Part shown: positions 53,940-63,655 of the stretch, in pieces
Layout: every line of letters starts with the position of its first letter
Numbering within the stretch: position 1 is the stretch's first letter
Assembly: GCF_000745835.1 (NCBI RefSeq)
Contig: NZ_JQKB01000001.1
Span: 168,480 to 232,479, forward strand
Origin: Belnapia moabensis DSM 16746
GTDB lineage: Bacteria > Pseudomonadota > Alphaproteobacteria > Acetobacterales > Acetobacteraceae
DNA length: 64,000 nucleotides
Direction: 5' to 3'
Translations under genes and position numbers: made by a program
Notes under the pieces: model-generated
Seen by the model: only the letters and a program-made list of their open reading frames with translations
Databases searched by the model: none
What the model was told of the DNA's origin: nothing

Positions 53940-56764
53940 TGCGCCGCCTCGCGGCCATCCTCCTGCCGCTGCTGGCGCTGCTCGGCGCCGCGCTCTGGGT
54001 CGGCCCTCGCCTCCTGGACTGGGAGCCCTACCGCGCGCATCTCGCCGACATCGCCAGCACCCGGCTCGGCCGCCCGGTGACGCTGGGCGGCCGCATCACC
54101 CTGACGCTGCTGCCCCAGCCGCGCGTGGAGGCCGCCGCCGTCGCCATCGGCTCGAATGATGACGGGTTGACCGTCACCGCGCGTGCCATGCGCCTCCGCC
54201 TCGACCTCGCCAGCCTGCTCCGTGCCCGATTGGAGCCGCGCGAGATCGCGCTCGTCGGCGGCGAGATCACCATGCCCTGGCCGCCCATCGCCCTGCCGAG
54301 CCTCCGCCCGCCCCCCTGGCTCTCCGCCCTCGATGCCCGGTTGGAGGATTGCCGCCTGAAGCTGGGCGGCCTGCAATTCGAGGCCCTCAATGCCCGCCTG
54401 CAGACCGGCGCCACCGCCGAGGCGCTGACCGCCGAGGGCACGCTCGCCTGGCGCGGCTATGCCATCCGCTTCGCCGGCCAGCTCGGCCGCGCCGGCTTCG
54501 ACGGAGTTGCCCCCCTCGACCTCTCCCTCGCCTTGGCCGGCTCGACGCTCACCGCCCGCGGCGTCCTCGCCTCGGACGGCTTCGACGGGCGGATGGAATC
54601 CGCCGGCCCCGACCTCTCGCTGCTGCTGCCCGCCCCGCCCGTCGCCTTCCGCGCCACCGGCCGTCTCACCGTTGCCGCCGATCTCTTCGCCGCCGACGAC
54701 CTTTCCATCGACCTCGCCGGCCAGCCCGCCCGCGGCGCCGCCACCCTCCGCCTCGCTCCTGAATCCCGCCTCGACATCGCCCTTGCCGCAGGAAGGCTCG
54801 ACCTCGACGCCTGGTTCGCCGCCCTCCGCCAGACCCGCGGCAGTTCCCGCGCGCTGCCCATTCCGGTCAGCATCGACCTCTCCGCCGAGGCGACCGGCTT
54901 CGGCGGCATCCCGCTGCGGCGGCTCCGCGGCGGCTTCTTCCTCGAAGGCGACCGCCTCACCCTCTCCGACCTCTCCGCGCTTCTGCCGGGCGAGATGGAA
55001 TTGGACGTCGCCGGCGCCACCGCCGGCCCCCGCATGGAACTCGCCCTCCGCTTCTCCGGGCGGGCGCTGCGCGAGACGCTGACCGCCCTCGGCCTGCCAC
55101 TGGCCGGCACCGACCCCGCCCGCCTCCACTCCGCCGAAGGCCGCCTCCGCCTCGCGCTGGAGAACGGCCAGGCCAGCCTCTCCGACATCGCCGCCACCAT
55201 CGACGAGACCCGCGTCACCGGCGCCGGCTCGCTCCGCCTCGGCGGCGCCCGGCCGCAGGTCGGCCTCGGCCTCACCCTCGACCGGCTCGACCTCGACGGG
55301 TTACTGCCCGACCCCGCCAGTCTCGGCCCCATCGACCTCAACCTCCGCCTCGCGGCCGACCGCCTGACCTTCGACCAATTCGCCGCCGAACGCGCCACCC
55401 TCGACGCCACCATCGAGGAGGGCCGGCTGGCCCTCCGACGCCTCGCCTTCCGCCTCGGCGAGTTGGACATCGCCGCCTCCGGCGCCGGCCAGCTCGGCGG
55501 CACGCCCCGCGCCTCCGAAGTGACGCTGGAGGCGAGCGGCCCCAACGCCACCATCCTCGCATCGCTGCTGCCGCCCCGCTGGGCGCCGCTGCTCGCCCAG
55601 CCCATTGCGCTGCGCCTCTCCGGCGGCGGCGCGCCCGAGGCCGTAGCGCTCAGGGCCGAGGGCGATCTCGGCAGCCTCCGCCTGGAATCCGCCGCGACGC
55701 TCGACACACGCGCCCGCCGCGCCACCGGCACGCTGACGCTCCGCCATCCCGGTGCCCCGCGCCTCCTTGCCCCGCTGCTCGGCGCCGATGTAGCGGATTG
55801 GCTGGGGGAGGGGTCCTTCTCGCTGATCGCCACTCTCGCCGGCCAGTTCGGCCCCACGCCCACCCTGACCGCCGACCGCCTCGACCTCGTTGCCGGCACA
55901 CTCCGCCTGCGCAGTCAGCTCGCCCTGGCGCTCGCCGTGCGCCCCCGCCTCACCGGCCGCCTCACCGCCGAGCGCCTGCCCCTGCCGACGCCCATGTTGC
56001 GCGGCACCACCCCCCTCGGCTTCGACCGCCTGGCCCTTATCGACGCCGACCTCGCCATTGAGGCCGCCCGCGTCGAACCCCTCGGCTGGTCCCCGCTCGA
56101 CGCCTTCACCGGCACGCTGAAGCTGGACGCCGGCACCCTCCGTCTCGATGCCGTCCAGGCGCGGCTCGCCGGCGGCACCCTCCGCGGCAGCTTCCTCGCC
56201 GACGGCGCCGCCATCCCACCCCGCCTCGCCCTCGACGCAACCCTGGCCGGTGCCACCATCGGCGAGCCTCTCTTCGGCCTGCCCCTGGACCTCGGCGCCG
56301 GCCGGGTGGAGGCCGAGGCCGCCCTCCGCGCCACCGGCCACAGCATGGCGGCGCTGACGGCGACGCTCAGCGGCACCGCCGCGCTGACCGTCCATGACGG
56401 CATGCTGATCGGCGCCGACCTCGCCGCGTTGCAGGCCGGCCTCGCCTCGCCCAACCCCGACCAGCAGGCCCTCCGCGCCGCGCTGGCCGGCGGCGCCACC
56501 GCCTTCGAGCGGCTGGAAGCCAAAGCCAGCCTCGCCGAGGGCCGCATCACCCTCGCCGGCGCCAACCTCGCCACCGAAGGCGGCGGCGCCGCGACGGCGA
56601 GCGGCATGATCGACCTCGCCCGCAGCGCCCTCGACCTTCGCCTCGCCACCCATCCCGTCGCCGAGGCGCCCGAGATCGCGCTACGCCTCACTGGCCCGCT
56701 GGCATCGCCCCGCCGCCTGCCGGACCTGGCGCCCTTCCTGCTCTGGCGCGCCGCGCAGCTCTAG
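53939..56764 (+). CDS. AsmA family protein
   Basis: 941 residues. One N-terminal membrane helix (about 3-22, LAAILLPLLALLGAALWVG) is followed by WEPYRAHLADIASTRLGRPVTLGGRI, the AsmA N-terminal pattern, then long beta-rich repeats in the periplasm and the AsmA C-terminal domain (about 780-930, with GTAALTVHDGMLIGADL and LRLATHPVAEAPEIALRLTGPLASP). AsmA-like proteins form hydrophobic-groove bridges thought to carry phospholipid to the outer membrane. It is coupled by a TGATG overlap to the oxoprolinase gene, with no obvious functional link. Confidence 0.88.
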
Positions 56765-56904
56765 CGGGTCGCTCGACCGGATGCCGCGATCGAGCGTGAA
56801 GGCGATCCGCCGGAACCACGGGGATAGGATTTGTCCAGACCCACCGCCTCGGCCACACTGCGCGCCAATGCCTGCCCCCGACCCCTGCCGAGGACCTGCC
56901 TGCC

Positions 56905-58305
56905 ATGCCATCCCGTGACGGCGCCCTGACCCGCGCGGCCCGCTTCTTCGACGAGGGCGGCTTCAGGTCCCTGCTCGCCCGGCTGGTGGAGCACCCCTCC
57001 ACCTCGCAGGAACCCGGCGCCGAGGCCGCGCTCGAAACATACCTCGCCGAGGCCATCCGCCCGTGGCTGGAGCGCATGGGCTTCTCCGCCACCCTGCACC
57101 CGAACCCGCTCGCCGGCTTCGGCCCCATCCTCACCGCCGAGCGGATCGAGGACGCCTCCCGCCCCACCATCCTCCTTTACGGCCATGGCGACACCGTCCG
57201 CGGCCTCGAGGACCAGTGGCGCGCGGGCCTCGCACCCTGGACCCTCACCGAGGAGGAGGGCCGCTGGTACGGTCGCGGCACCGCCGACAACAAGGGGCAG
57301 CACGCCCTCAACCTCGCCGCGCTGGAGGCGGTGCTTGCCGAGCGCGGCGGCCGCCTCGGCTTCAACGTGAAACTGGTGCTGGAGATGGCCGAGGAGCGCG
57401 GCAGCAAGGGCCTCCGCGAATTCGTCGCCGCCAATGCCGGCGCGCTCGCCGCCGATGCGCTGATCGCCTCCGACGGCCCCCGCGTCGATCCCCTGGTGCC
57501 GACCATCGCCACCGGCACCCGCGGCACCTGGCATTTCGACCTGGTGGTGAAGCTGCGCGAGGGCGGCGTGCATTCCGGCCATTGGGGCGGACTGACCACC
57601 GACCCGGCGATCATCCTCGCCCACGCGCTCTCCACCATCATGGACCGCAACGGCAAGATCCTGGTGCGCGACTGGCTGCCCCGCAACGGTGTCCCCGCGG
57701 CCGTCCGCGGCGTGCTCGCCGGCTGCCCGGTCGGCGGCGGGGAAGGGGCCGCCACCATCGACGAAGGCTGGGGCGAGCCCGACCTGACGCCCGCCGAGAA
57801 GATCTACGGCTGGAACAGCCTCATTGTCCTGTCGATGATCAGCGGCCGGCCGGAGAACCCGGTCAACGCCGTCGCCCCCGATGCCCGCGCCCATTGCCAG
57901 ATCCGCTACACCGTGGATTCGGACACCTTCGGCTTCGAGGCCGCGCTGCGCCGCCACCTCGACGCCCATGGCCTGGAGCAGGTACGAATCGAGAATGCCG
58001 GCATCCGCATGGCCGCCAGCCGCACCGCTCCCGACCACCCCTGGGTCCGCTGGGCGCAATCGAGCATGGAGCGCAGCCTCGGCAAGGCCGTGCAGATCAT
58101 CCCCAACAGCTCGGGCGGCTTGCCGGGCGATGTCTTCGTCGACCATCTCGGCGTGCCGCTGGTCTGGGTGCCGCACAGCTACAATGGCTGCAAGCAGCAC
58201 GGGCCGGACGAGCACCTGCTGATCGCCCCTGCGCGCGAAGGCCTGCTCGCCTTCGCCGGACTGTGGTGGGATCTGGGCGAGGAAGGCACGCCGCGCCGCA
58301 ATTGA
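56905..58305 (+). CDS. M20 family metallopeptidase / amidohydrolase
   Basis: 466 residues. Metal-site motifs of the M20/ArgE/DapE group: LLYGHGDTVRG (His, Asp), WYGRGTADNKGQHALNL (Asp), LVLEMAEERGSKGL (catalytic Glu-Glu) and a C-terminal VPHSYNGCKQHGPDEHLL (His). The dimerisation domain lies about 210-330, with VHSGHWGG. The substrate, a peptide or N-acylated amino acid, cannot be told. No signal peptide. It is a single gene, 140 bases after the AsmA gene. Confidence 0.88.
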   Translation: MPSRDGALTRAARFFDEGGFRSLLARLVEHPSTSQEPGAEAALETYLAEAIRPWLERMGFSATLHPNPLAGFGPILTAERIEDASRPTILLYGHGDTVRGLEDQWRAGLAPWTLTEEEGRWYGRGTADNKGQHALNLAALEAVLAERGGRLGFNVKLVLEMAEERGSKGLREFVAANAGALAADALIASDGPRVDPLVPTIATGTRGTWHFDLVVKLREGGVHSGHWGGLTTDPAIILAHALSTIMDRNGKILVRDWLPRNGVPAAVRGVLAGCPVGGGEGAATIDEGWGEPDLTPAEKIYGWNSLIVLSMISGRPENPVNAVAPDARAHCQIRYTVDSDTFGFEAALRRHLDAHGLEQVRIENAGIRMAASRTAPDHPWVRWAQSSMERSLGKAVQIIPNSSGGLPGDVFVDHLGVPLVWVPHSYNGCKQHGPDEHLLIAPAREGLLAFAGLWWDLGEEGTPRRN

Positions 58306-58390
58306 TACGCTTCCTAACCGTCCGCGTCATGCGCGGGTTACACGGGGCGGCGATGCTCCACCAGGCCACATACGGCCCAAAGGAGTACCC

Positions 58391-58942
58391 ATGAGGACGA
58401 TCCGTTCGGCACTGCTCGCCACCGCGCTGGCCGCCATTGCCCTGCCGGCCCTCGCCCAGCCCACGGCCCCGCCCGCCCCTCCGCGCGGCGAGATGCGCGG
58501 CCCTGCCGGCATGTTCGCCCGCATCGACGCCAATGGCGACGGCCGCATCACCCAGGAAGAGGGCTGGTCCTTCGTCCAGGCCCGCTTCGCCGAGGCCGAC
58601 CGCAACAAGGACGGCGCCCTGGTGCTGGAGGAGGCGACCTCCGCACGGTTGATGCCACCGCCCGCCGCCCCGGGCGCCGCCCCGCCGCCGCCGCGTGAGA
58701 TGGGCCCGATGCAGGCCCGCATGGTGGCGATGATGTTCCGCGGGGCCGATGCCAACCGCGACGGCCGGGTGACGCCAGACGAGATTCGCCCGCTCGCCGA
58801 GGCCCGCTTCCGCGCCCTCGATGCCAATGGCGACAACGGCATCACCCTCGACGAGCTGCCGGCCGGCCCGCGCCGCCACCATGGCCCGCATCACGGCCCG
58901 CACGGTGACAGGCCCGACGCGCCCCCGCCTGCGCCCCGCTGA
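58391..58942 (+). CDS. Secreted EF-hand calcium-binding protein
   Basis: 183 residues with a signal peptide (SALLATALAAIALPALA-QP). Four EF-hand loops can be read: DANGDGRITQEE (46-57), DRNKDGALVLEE (70-81), DANRDGRVTPDE (120-131) and DANGDNGITLDE (144-155, Asn at the usual Gly). A Pro/Ala linker separates the two pairs, and the C-terminus is His-rich (RRHHGPHHGPHGD), which could bind metals. AAAGGAGT precedes ATG 58391. Probably periplasmic; function unknown. Confidence 0.85.
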   Translation: MRTIRSALLATALAAIALPALAQPTAPPAPPRGEMRGPAGMFARIDANGDGRITQEEGWSFVQARFAEADRNKDGALVLEEATSARLMPPPAAPGAAPPPPREMGPMQARMVAMMFRGADANRDGRVTPDEIRPLAEARFRALDANGDNGITLDELPAGPRRHHGPHHGPHGDRPDAPPPAPR

Positions 58943-58969
58943 AAGCCGGCCACCGCGCCCGATCGCTCC

Positions 58970-58994
58970 CCTTCCGCGGCTTTGCCGCGGAAGG
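58970..58994. terminator. Hairpin between convergent genes
   Basis: An 11-bp perfect stem (CCTTCCGCGGC / GCCGCGGAAGG) with a TTT loop, 28 bases after the EF-hand gene and 12 before the end of the opposing membrane-protein gene. No T-run follows. Confidence 0.6.
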
Positions 58995-59005
58995 CGGTAC
59001 GAGGC

Positions 59006-59416
59006 CTAGACCCGCGGCATCCCCCGGATCGGCCCGCGCCCCTTGTCGGAGCCTTCGGCCAGCAGCTCCAGCCAGGCTTCCAGCATCAGCCCGCCGATGA
59101 CGAAGATGCCCCAGAGCGGCAGGCTCAGCGCGACGGCGAGCAGCGCGGAGGAGGGCCAGGGCGCATCCGGCGGCAAGCCGAACAGCCCGAGCAGAGAGCC
59201 CGGCATCAGCTGCATGAGCACATGCACCGGGAAAGCCAGCAGCCGGACGAAGATCAGCGCCAGCTCCTGCAGGCTCATCAGCCCATCGGCATTGAGGTCC
59301 CAGCCTTCGCGCACGACGGTATAGAGCGCCCCGAATATCGCGCATATGTTGAGAAGCGCACACCGCCAATGCATCAGTGCGCCATGTCGTGTTCCTGCCC
59401 TCATGAAACAGACCAT
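59006..59416 (-). CDS. Small membrane protein with an EF-hand loop
   Basis: 136 residues if started at ATG 59416. Three hydrophobic segments are seen: about 20-35 (ALLNICAIFGALYTVV), 52-72 (ALIFVRLLAFPVHVLMQL) and 92-115 (LAVALSLPLWGIFVIGGLML). Between the first two lies DLNADGLMSLQE (40-51), a complete EF-hand calcium loop. I do not recognise the family. The start is unsure: an ATG at 59551 would add 45 residues that look non-coding, and one at 59374 would remove 14; none has a clear ribosome binding site. Confidence 0.55.
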   Translation of the reverse strand: MVCFMRAGTRHGALMHWRCALLNICAIFGALYTVVREGWDLNADGLMSLQELALIFVRLLAFPVHVLMQLMPGSLLGLFGLPPDAPWPSSALLAVALSLPLWGIFVIGGLMLEAWLELLAEGSDKGRGPIRGMPRV

Positions 59417-59704
59417 GGCGAAGATCGTCGGGTTCAAGCAAGGGGTGATTTCCCGGAAATTCGAGGAGTACTCATCAACCGGCCGGTACCGGCCTGGGAC
59501 CGTCCGGCAAGGACAGTCTCCAAGGCGTTGAATGCTTGACCGGCGGGGCATTTGCCGACATCCCTCCTGCCCAAGGCCGCGGCCTTGCTACACGCTTTGG
59601 CGAAGCACGGCTTATTCGCCTTCCGTGCCGCATGCCTCGCCCCTACAGAACCCGGCGCAGGCGCCCTGCCCAAGGGTCGCCCTGCCCATGCCTGAGAGGT
59701 TGCT

Positions 59705-60769
59705 GTGCGCCCAGAAGGACCAGCCGAAGGCGCTGCCTTGCCCGCGACAGATGGCTCCGCGGTGATGCTGCCCAAGCTGCTCGACTTCCAGCCCGCCTTC
59801 GAGGCCGCGCTGCCGCCGGGCTGGGTGTTGATCGGCCGCTGCCGCGCCGGCGAGGCCAGCGGCCCAGCTGGGGACATGGCCCATGGCACGACCGGCGGCG
59901 GCTGCTTCGTCCTCGCCCATGCCGAGGCTGGAGTCGCCCTCGTCGACCTGCTGCCCATGCGGACCCCGCAGGCCGAGGCGCATCTGCGCCGCCTGCTGAA
60001 CGCCGTCGACTTCTCCGCCCGCTGCCGCGGCTACCTGCCGGTCATCCAATGCGAGATCACGCCGGAGGAACTCGGCGGCCTGCATGCCCAGATCGAGGAC
60101 GCCTTCGCCTATGACCAGGTGCTGACCATTGCCGATCGCGGCCGTTGGGTCGGCGAGCTGCGCCGCATTCTCCGGGCCAGCGTGACCTGGGAGGCGCTGG
60201 ACGGCCCGTTGCCCGAGCCGCGCCCCAGCCGCGTCTGGCGCCCCTGGGTGACGCCGCCGCTCGCGCGGCTGCTGCGCGCCGGCGCGCTCGGCTGCGGCGT
60301 GCTCGCCGTCTTCGGTCTCGGCTTCGTCACCGCGCTGCTGATGCCGCAGCAGCCCGCGGCCTCGCTGCCCAGCGGCCCCGCTGGCTTCGGCGTCATCGCC
60401 GAGGCCACCAGCCGGCCGCCCGAACCCGCCCCGTTTCCCCTGGCCACGGTGGAGCCTCCGCCAGCCGCCACCCCGTTCCCCCTGACCACGGTGGAGCCTC
60501 CGCCAGCCGCCACCCCGTTCCCCTTGGCCACGGCGCAGCCCTCGCCATCTGCCTCCCCGGCTCCCGAGGAGCCCCGCCCCGTCGCGCTGGCCGAGCCCAC
60601 CGCGCAGCCCGACGCGTCCACGGTCGCCGCCGCCCCGCGCCGCTTGGCCCGCCTGCCCCTGCCGATCGACCGCCGTTGCAGCGAGGCCGTCTTCCGCTTT
60701 CAGCAGGGCGCCAGCCTCACCGCGCAGGAGATGGCTTATGTCCGCCAGGGCTGCGCCTCGATGCGCTAG
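59705..60769 (+). CDS. Single-span membrane protein with tandem 14-residue repeats
   Basis: 354 residues from GTG 59705 (AGAGG five bases upstream). The N-terminal 180 residues are a soluble domain with GWVLIGRCRAGEASGP and EAGVALVDLLPM, resembling nuclease-related or sensor domains only vaguely. One membrane helix lies at about 195-216 (GALGCGVLAVFGLGFVTALLM). Then three PFPL(A/T)T(V/A)-type 14-residue repeats (243-284) and a Pro/Ala tail precede a conserved-looking end with two Cys (RRCSEAVFRFQQGASLTAQE, RQGC). Family not recognised. The cysteines would lie outside if the N-domain is cytosolic. Confidence 0.65.
   Translation: MRPEGPAEGAALPATDGSAVMLPKLLDFQPAFEAALPPGWVLIGRCRAGEASGPAGDMAHGTTGGGCFVLAHAEAGVALVDLLPMRTPQAEAHLRRLLNAVDFSARCRGYLPVIQCEITPEELGGLHAQIEDAFAYDQVLTIADRGRWVGELRRILRASVTWEALDGPLPEPRPSRVWRPWVTPPLARLLRAGALGCGVLAVFGLGFVTALLMPQQPAASLPSGPAGFGVIAEATSRPPEPAPFPLATVEPPPAATPFPLTTVEPPPAATPFPLATAQPSPSASPAPEEPRPVALAEPTAQPDASTVAAAPRRLARLPLPIDRRCSEAVFRFQQGASLTAQEMAYVRQGCASMR
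60431..60556 (+). repeat. Three 42-bp tandem repeats in a coding region
   Basis: Units 60431-60472, 60473-60514 and 60515-60556. The first two encode PFPLATVEPPPAAT and PFPLTTVEPPPAAT and differ at few bases; the third (PFPLATAQPSPSAS) has diverged. The period preserves the reading frame, so copy number could vary without frameshift. Confidence 0.8.
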
Positions 60770-60779
60770 CGCGGCCTTT

Positions 60780-60815
60780 GGGCGGGCGGATCACTCCTCC
60801 CGGCTGAGCCCGCCC
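60780..60815. terminator. Weak hairpin between convergent genes
   Basis: GGGCGGGC pairs with GCCCGCCC (8 bp) around a 20-nt loop, between the repeat-protein gene and the histidine kinase gene, which converge here. The long loop makes it doubtful. Confidence 0.3.
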
Positions 60816-60836
60816 GTCCAGGCTCTCCTCTGACCC

Positions 60837-63197
60837 TCACTCCACCTTGGCCGGCTGTCGCGCTCCTGAGAGGAGCGCGGCAACCTGATCGAGCAGCCGC
60901 GCCCCCGAAACCGGCTTGCGCATCAGCGCGAAAGGCCCGCCGACCACCGCCCCCACCGCGAGATTGGCGGCATCCCCGGCATAGCCCGTCACCAGGATCG
61001 CCGGCAGGCCGGGATGGCGCTCCTGCGCCTCGCGGATCAGCCCGACGCCGTCGAGCCCTGGCATCGCCAGGTCGGTGACGAGCAGCTGGAAGGATTCGTC
61101 GCGCGAGAGGTGGCCGAGCGCCAGCGCGCCATCCGCCGCCTCGACCACCTCGTAGCCGCCATCGGCCAGTTCGGCGGCCAGCATCCGCCGCACCATCGGC
61201 TCGTCATCCACCAGCAGCACCCGCGGCCGGTGCCCGGACTGGGCGGGGGAGGGGCCCTTGCCCCGGCTCGCCATCTCCACCCGCTCCACCACGACATCCG
61301 CATGCGTCACCGGCAGCCAGAGCGAGACGCGCGTGCCGCGCCCCTTCTCACTGTCGATCGCCAGCGCCCCGCGCGAGCCCTGGGCGAAGCTGTTCGCCAT
61401 GGCGAGGCCGAGCCCGGTGCCCTGGCCGAGCGGCTTGGTGGTGAAGAAAGGCTCGGTGGCATGGGCGAGCGTCGCCTCGTCCATCCCCTCGCCGGTATCC
61501 TCGACCACGAGATGTACGTAGTCGCCCGGCGCCAGCCCGGCGGCGGCGCCCTCCGTCCCGACCTGACTGGCCTCGGCCCGCAGCGTCAGCGTGCCGCCAT
61601 CCGGCATCGCGTCCCGCGCATTGGTGGCGAGGTTCAGCAGCACCGTCTCGAACTGGCTGCGGTCGGCGAGCACCGGCGGCAGCTCCGGCGCCACCGCCGC
61701 CTCGACGCGGATGCGTCCGCCGAGCGTCGCCGCCAGCACGTCGCGCAGATCAGCCAGCAACCGGCCGAGATCGAGCGGCACCGCGCGCAGCTCCTCCCGC
61801 CGGGAGAAGGCGAGCAGCCGCCGCGTCACCGCTTCGCCGCGCCGCGCCGCCTCCTCCACCATATCGGTGAGGCGGTGGATGGCGGCCGCGTCGCCCGCCC
61901 GCCGCCGGATCAGGCTGATGCCGCCGAGCACCGCCTGCAGCACATTGTTGAAGTCGTGCGCGATGCCACCCGCCAGCTGGCCCACCGCCTGGACCTTCTG
62001 CGCCTGCAGCAGCGCCGCCTCGGCCTGGCGCCGCTCCTCGATCTCGGCGCTCAGCCGGTCGTTGCTGCGCTGCAGCTCCCGCGTCCGTTCCTCTACCCGG
62101 GCCTCGAGCGCGTCGGCATGATGGCGCAGCTCCTCCTCGCGCCGTTGCAGTCGCTCCGCCATGGCGTTCCAGCCCGCGGCGATCTGGCCGAATTCGGAGC
62201 GCCCGTCGCGCTCCGGCACCCGCGCCGCCAGCTCCCCCCGGCCCCAGCGGGCGGCGACCTCCAGTAAGGCCCGCGTCGGCGCCTCGATGAAGCGCCGCGC
62301 CACCAGCCGTGTCATCAGGAAGGCGGCGAGGAGCACGGCGCCCATCAGCAGCGCCCCGCGTACCAAGCTCTGCTCGACATCGGCCATCAGCTCCGGCTCG
62401 GCGAAGCCGACCACGGCCGCGAGGTTGAAGCTCGTCGGCGTCGGCGGCACGTAGCCGACCAGCCGGTCGGTGCCGTCGATGCTGCGGATGCGGAGCGTCC
62501 CCGGCCGCGTCGCCGCCAGCAGCGGCAGTGCCGCGGGCGGGAAGCGCTGGCCGACGAAGTCTTGGTGCCGTATGTCGCGTGCCAGGATCACGCCATCCGC
62601 ATCGGCGATGGTGAGCACACCATTGGTCAGCAACGCGGCGCCGCTCTGCTTCAGCCCGGCGAGGTTGCGTGCCAGCCAGTCCAGGTCGAGCGCGCCGACC
62701 AGCGTCGCCTCGCCGCCATCCTCCGGCCCCGCCGCCGCCGGCAGGTAGAAGGGCAGCACGCCGCCCGGGATCTGCGGCATGCGGGTGAAGCGGCCGGCGG
62801 TGAAATTCCGTGCCTTCCGCGCCTCCACGGCCCAGTCCGGCGACTGTGACATGCCGAGCAGCGTCGGGTCCGAGGCGCAGCGCACCTGCCCCGTCCCATC
62901 GACCAGGGCGATAAAGGCATAGCCGAAGGCATATTGCCGCAGCGCCGAGAGCCGCGTGCTGCAATCCGCCCCGTAGGTGCGGACCTGACGATACTCCGCC
63001 GCGGCACCGAGCAGGATTCGCGCACCCTCGGCGATGCCCGAGGCGGTGCCGGCCAGCAGCTCCGCCTGGCGGATAGCGACGGTGTCAAGCTGCGCCTTCC
63101 GCTGCGTCCATTGCGACCAGCTGAAGGCGAACTGGAGGGCGACGGTCGGCAGCAGGCAGATGGCGATGACCAGCAGTATGCGGGTGGACAGCTTCAT
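60837..63197 (-). CDS. Hybrid sensor histidine kinase with receiver domain
   Basis: 786 residues. Membrane helix 1 is about 5-25; an extracytoplasmic sensor of Cache type follows (about 30-280, GYAFIALVDGTGQVRCASD, LVGALDLDWLA); helix 2 is about 280-300; then HAMP (about 300-350) and a coiled coil (350-400). The HisKA phospho-site is H414 in GGIAHDFNNVLQ. The ATPase has N-box LNLATNARDAM, G1 VEDTGEGM and GQGTGLGLAM. The C-terminal receiver (about 658-780) has DDE, phosphoacceptor D709 in VTDLAMPGLDG and K761. The ATG 63197 is chosen to start the first helix. No response-regulator gene is adjacent, so the output partner is unknown. Confidence 0.92.
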   Translation of the reverse strand: MKLSTRILLVIAICLLPTVALQFAFSWSQWTQRKAQLDTVAIRQAELLAGTASGIAEGARILLGAAAEYRQVRTYGADCSTRLSALRQYAFGYAFIALVDGTGQVRCASDPTLLGMSQSPDWAVEARKARNFTAGRFTRMPQIPGGVLPFYLPAAAGPEDGGEATLVGALDLDWLARNLAGLKQSGAALLTNGVLTIADADGVILARDIRHQDFVGQRFPPAALPLLAATRPGTLRIRSIDGTDRLVGYVPPTPTSFNLAAVVGFAEPELMADVEQSLVRGALLMGAVLLAAFLMTRLVARRFIEAPTRALLEVAARWGRGELAARVPERDGRSEFGQIAAGWNAMAERLQRREEELRHHADALEARVEERTRELQRSNDRLSAEIEERRQAEAALLQAQKVQAVGQLAGGIAHDFNNVLQAVLGGISLIRRRAGDAAAIHRLTDMVEEAARRGEAVTRRLLAFSRREELRAVPLDLGRLLADLRDVLAATLGGRIRVEAAVAPELPPVLADRSQFETVLLNLATNARDAMPDGGTLTLRAEASQVGTEGAAAGLAPGDYVHLVVEDTGEGMDEATLAHATEPFFTTKPLGQGTGLGLAMANSFAQGSRGALAIDSEKGRGTRVSLWLPVTHADVVVERVEMASRGKGPSPAQSGHRPRVLLVDDEPMVRRMLAAELADGGYEVVEAADGALALGHLSRDESFQLLVTDLAMPGLDGVGLIREAQERHPGLPAILVTGYAGDAANLAVGAVVGGPFALMRKPVSGARLLDQVAALLSGARQPAKVE

Positions 63198-63655
63198 GCA
63201 GGCTTTGGTCCGGCCCCGTGCCGCCTCGCCGGATGCGGAACCGGCATCCGCGCGATGGTCATGATGCTGTCTCCCGCCTCGACATCCCTGGCTCCCGCGC
63301 TGCCGCCGGAGGCCTCGGACCACATGACCGAACGATAGCCTGCGCCGCTTTCCCGTGCCGAAGCGATTCGGCCCGCAAGCTCCGGCAGGATACCGCCTTT
63401 ATTGTGCCGGCGCACCAGCCTCCTGGACGATTCCTGCAAAGATATGGAGGGCGGCCAGGATCAAACTTTGTGGAACCCATGGCTGGACCGCCGGTCATCC
63501 TCCTCGACGATGGCATTGGGCATTTGCCCACGCTCCCGTAAGGCCTGGGCGGATACCATGCCGGTGACGATGGCACGCCACTTCGATCGGTTGGAAATTG
63601 GGAAGACGGCCAGGCTACCCATCATGCCAGAGTTCAATAACGCCTACTCGCAGTT
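63198..63655. other. Gap between the kinase and the IS element
   Basis: 458 bases with no convincing gene. On the minus strand two short frames lie in one phase: 63461-63625 (54 codons, MMGSLAVFPISNRSKW at the start) and 63194-63439 (81 codons, TTG start, its TGA overlapping the kinase ATG). Their codons have fairly high third-position GC, so they may be remains of a gene broken by the neighbouring IS, but no family is recognised and no ribosome binding site is clear. Confidence 0.4.
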
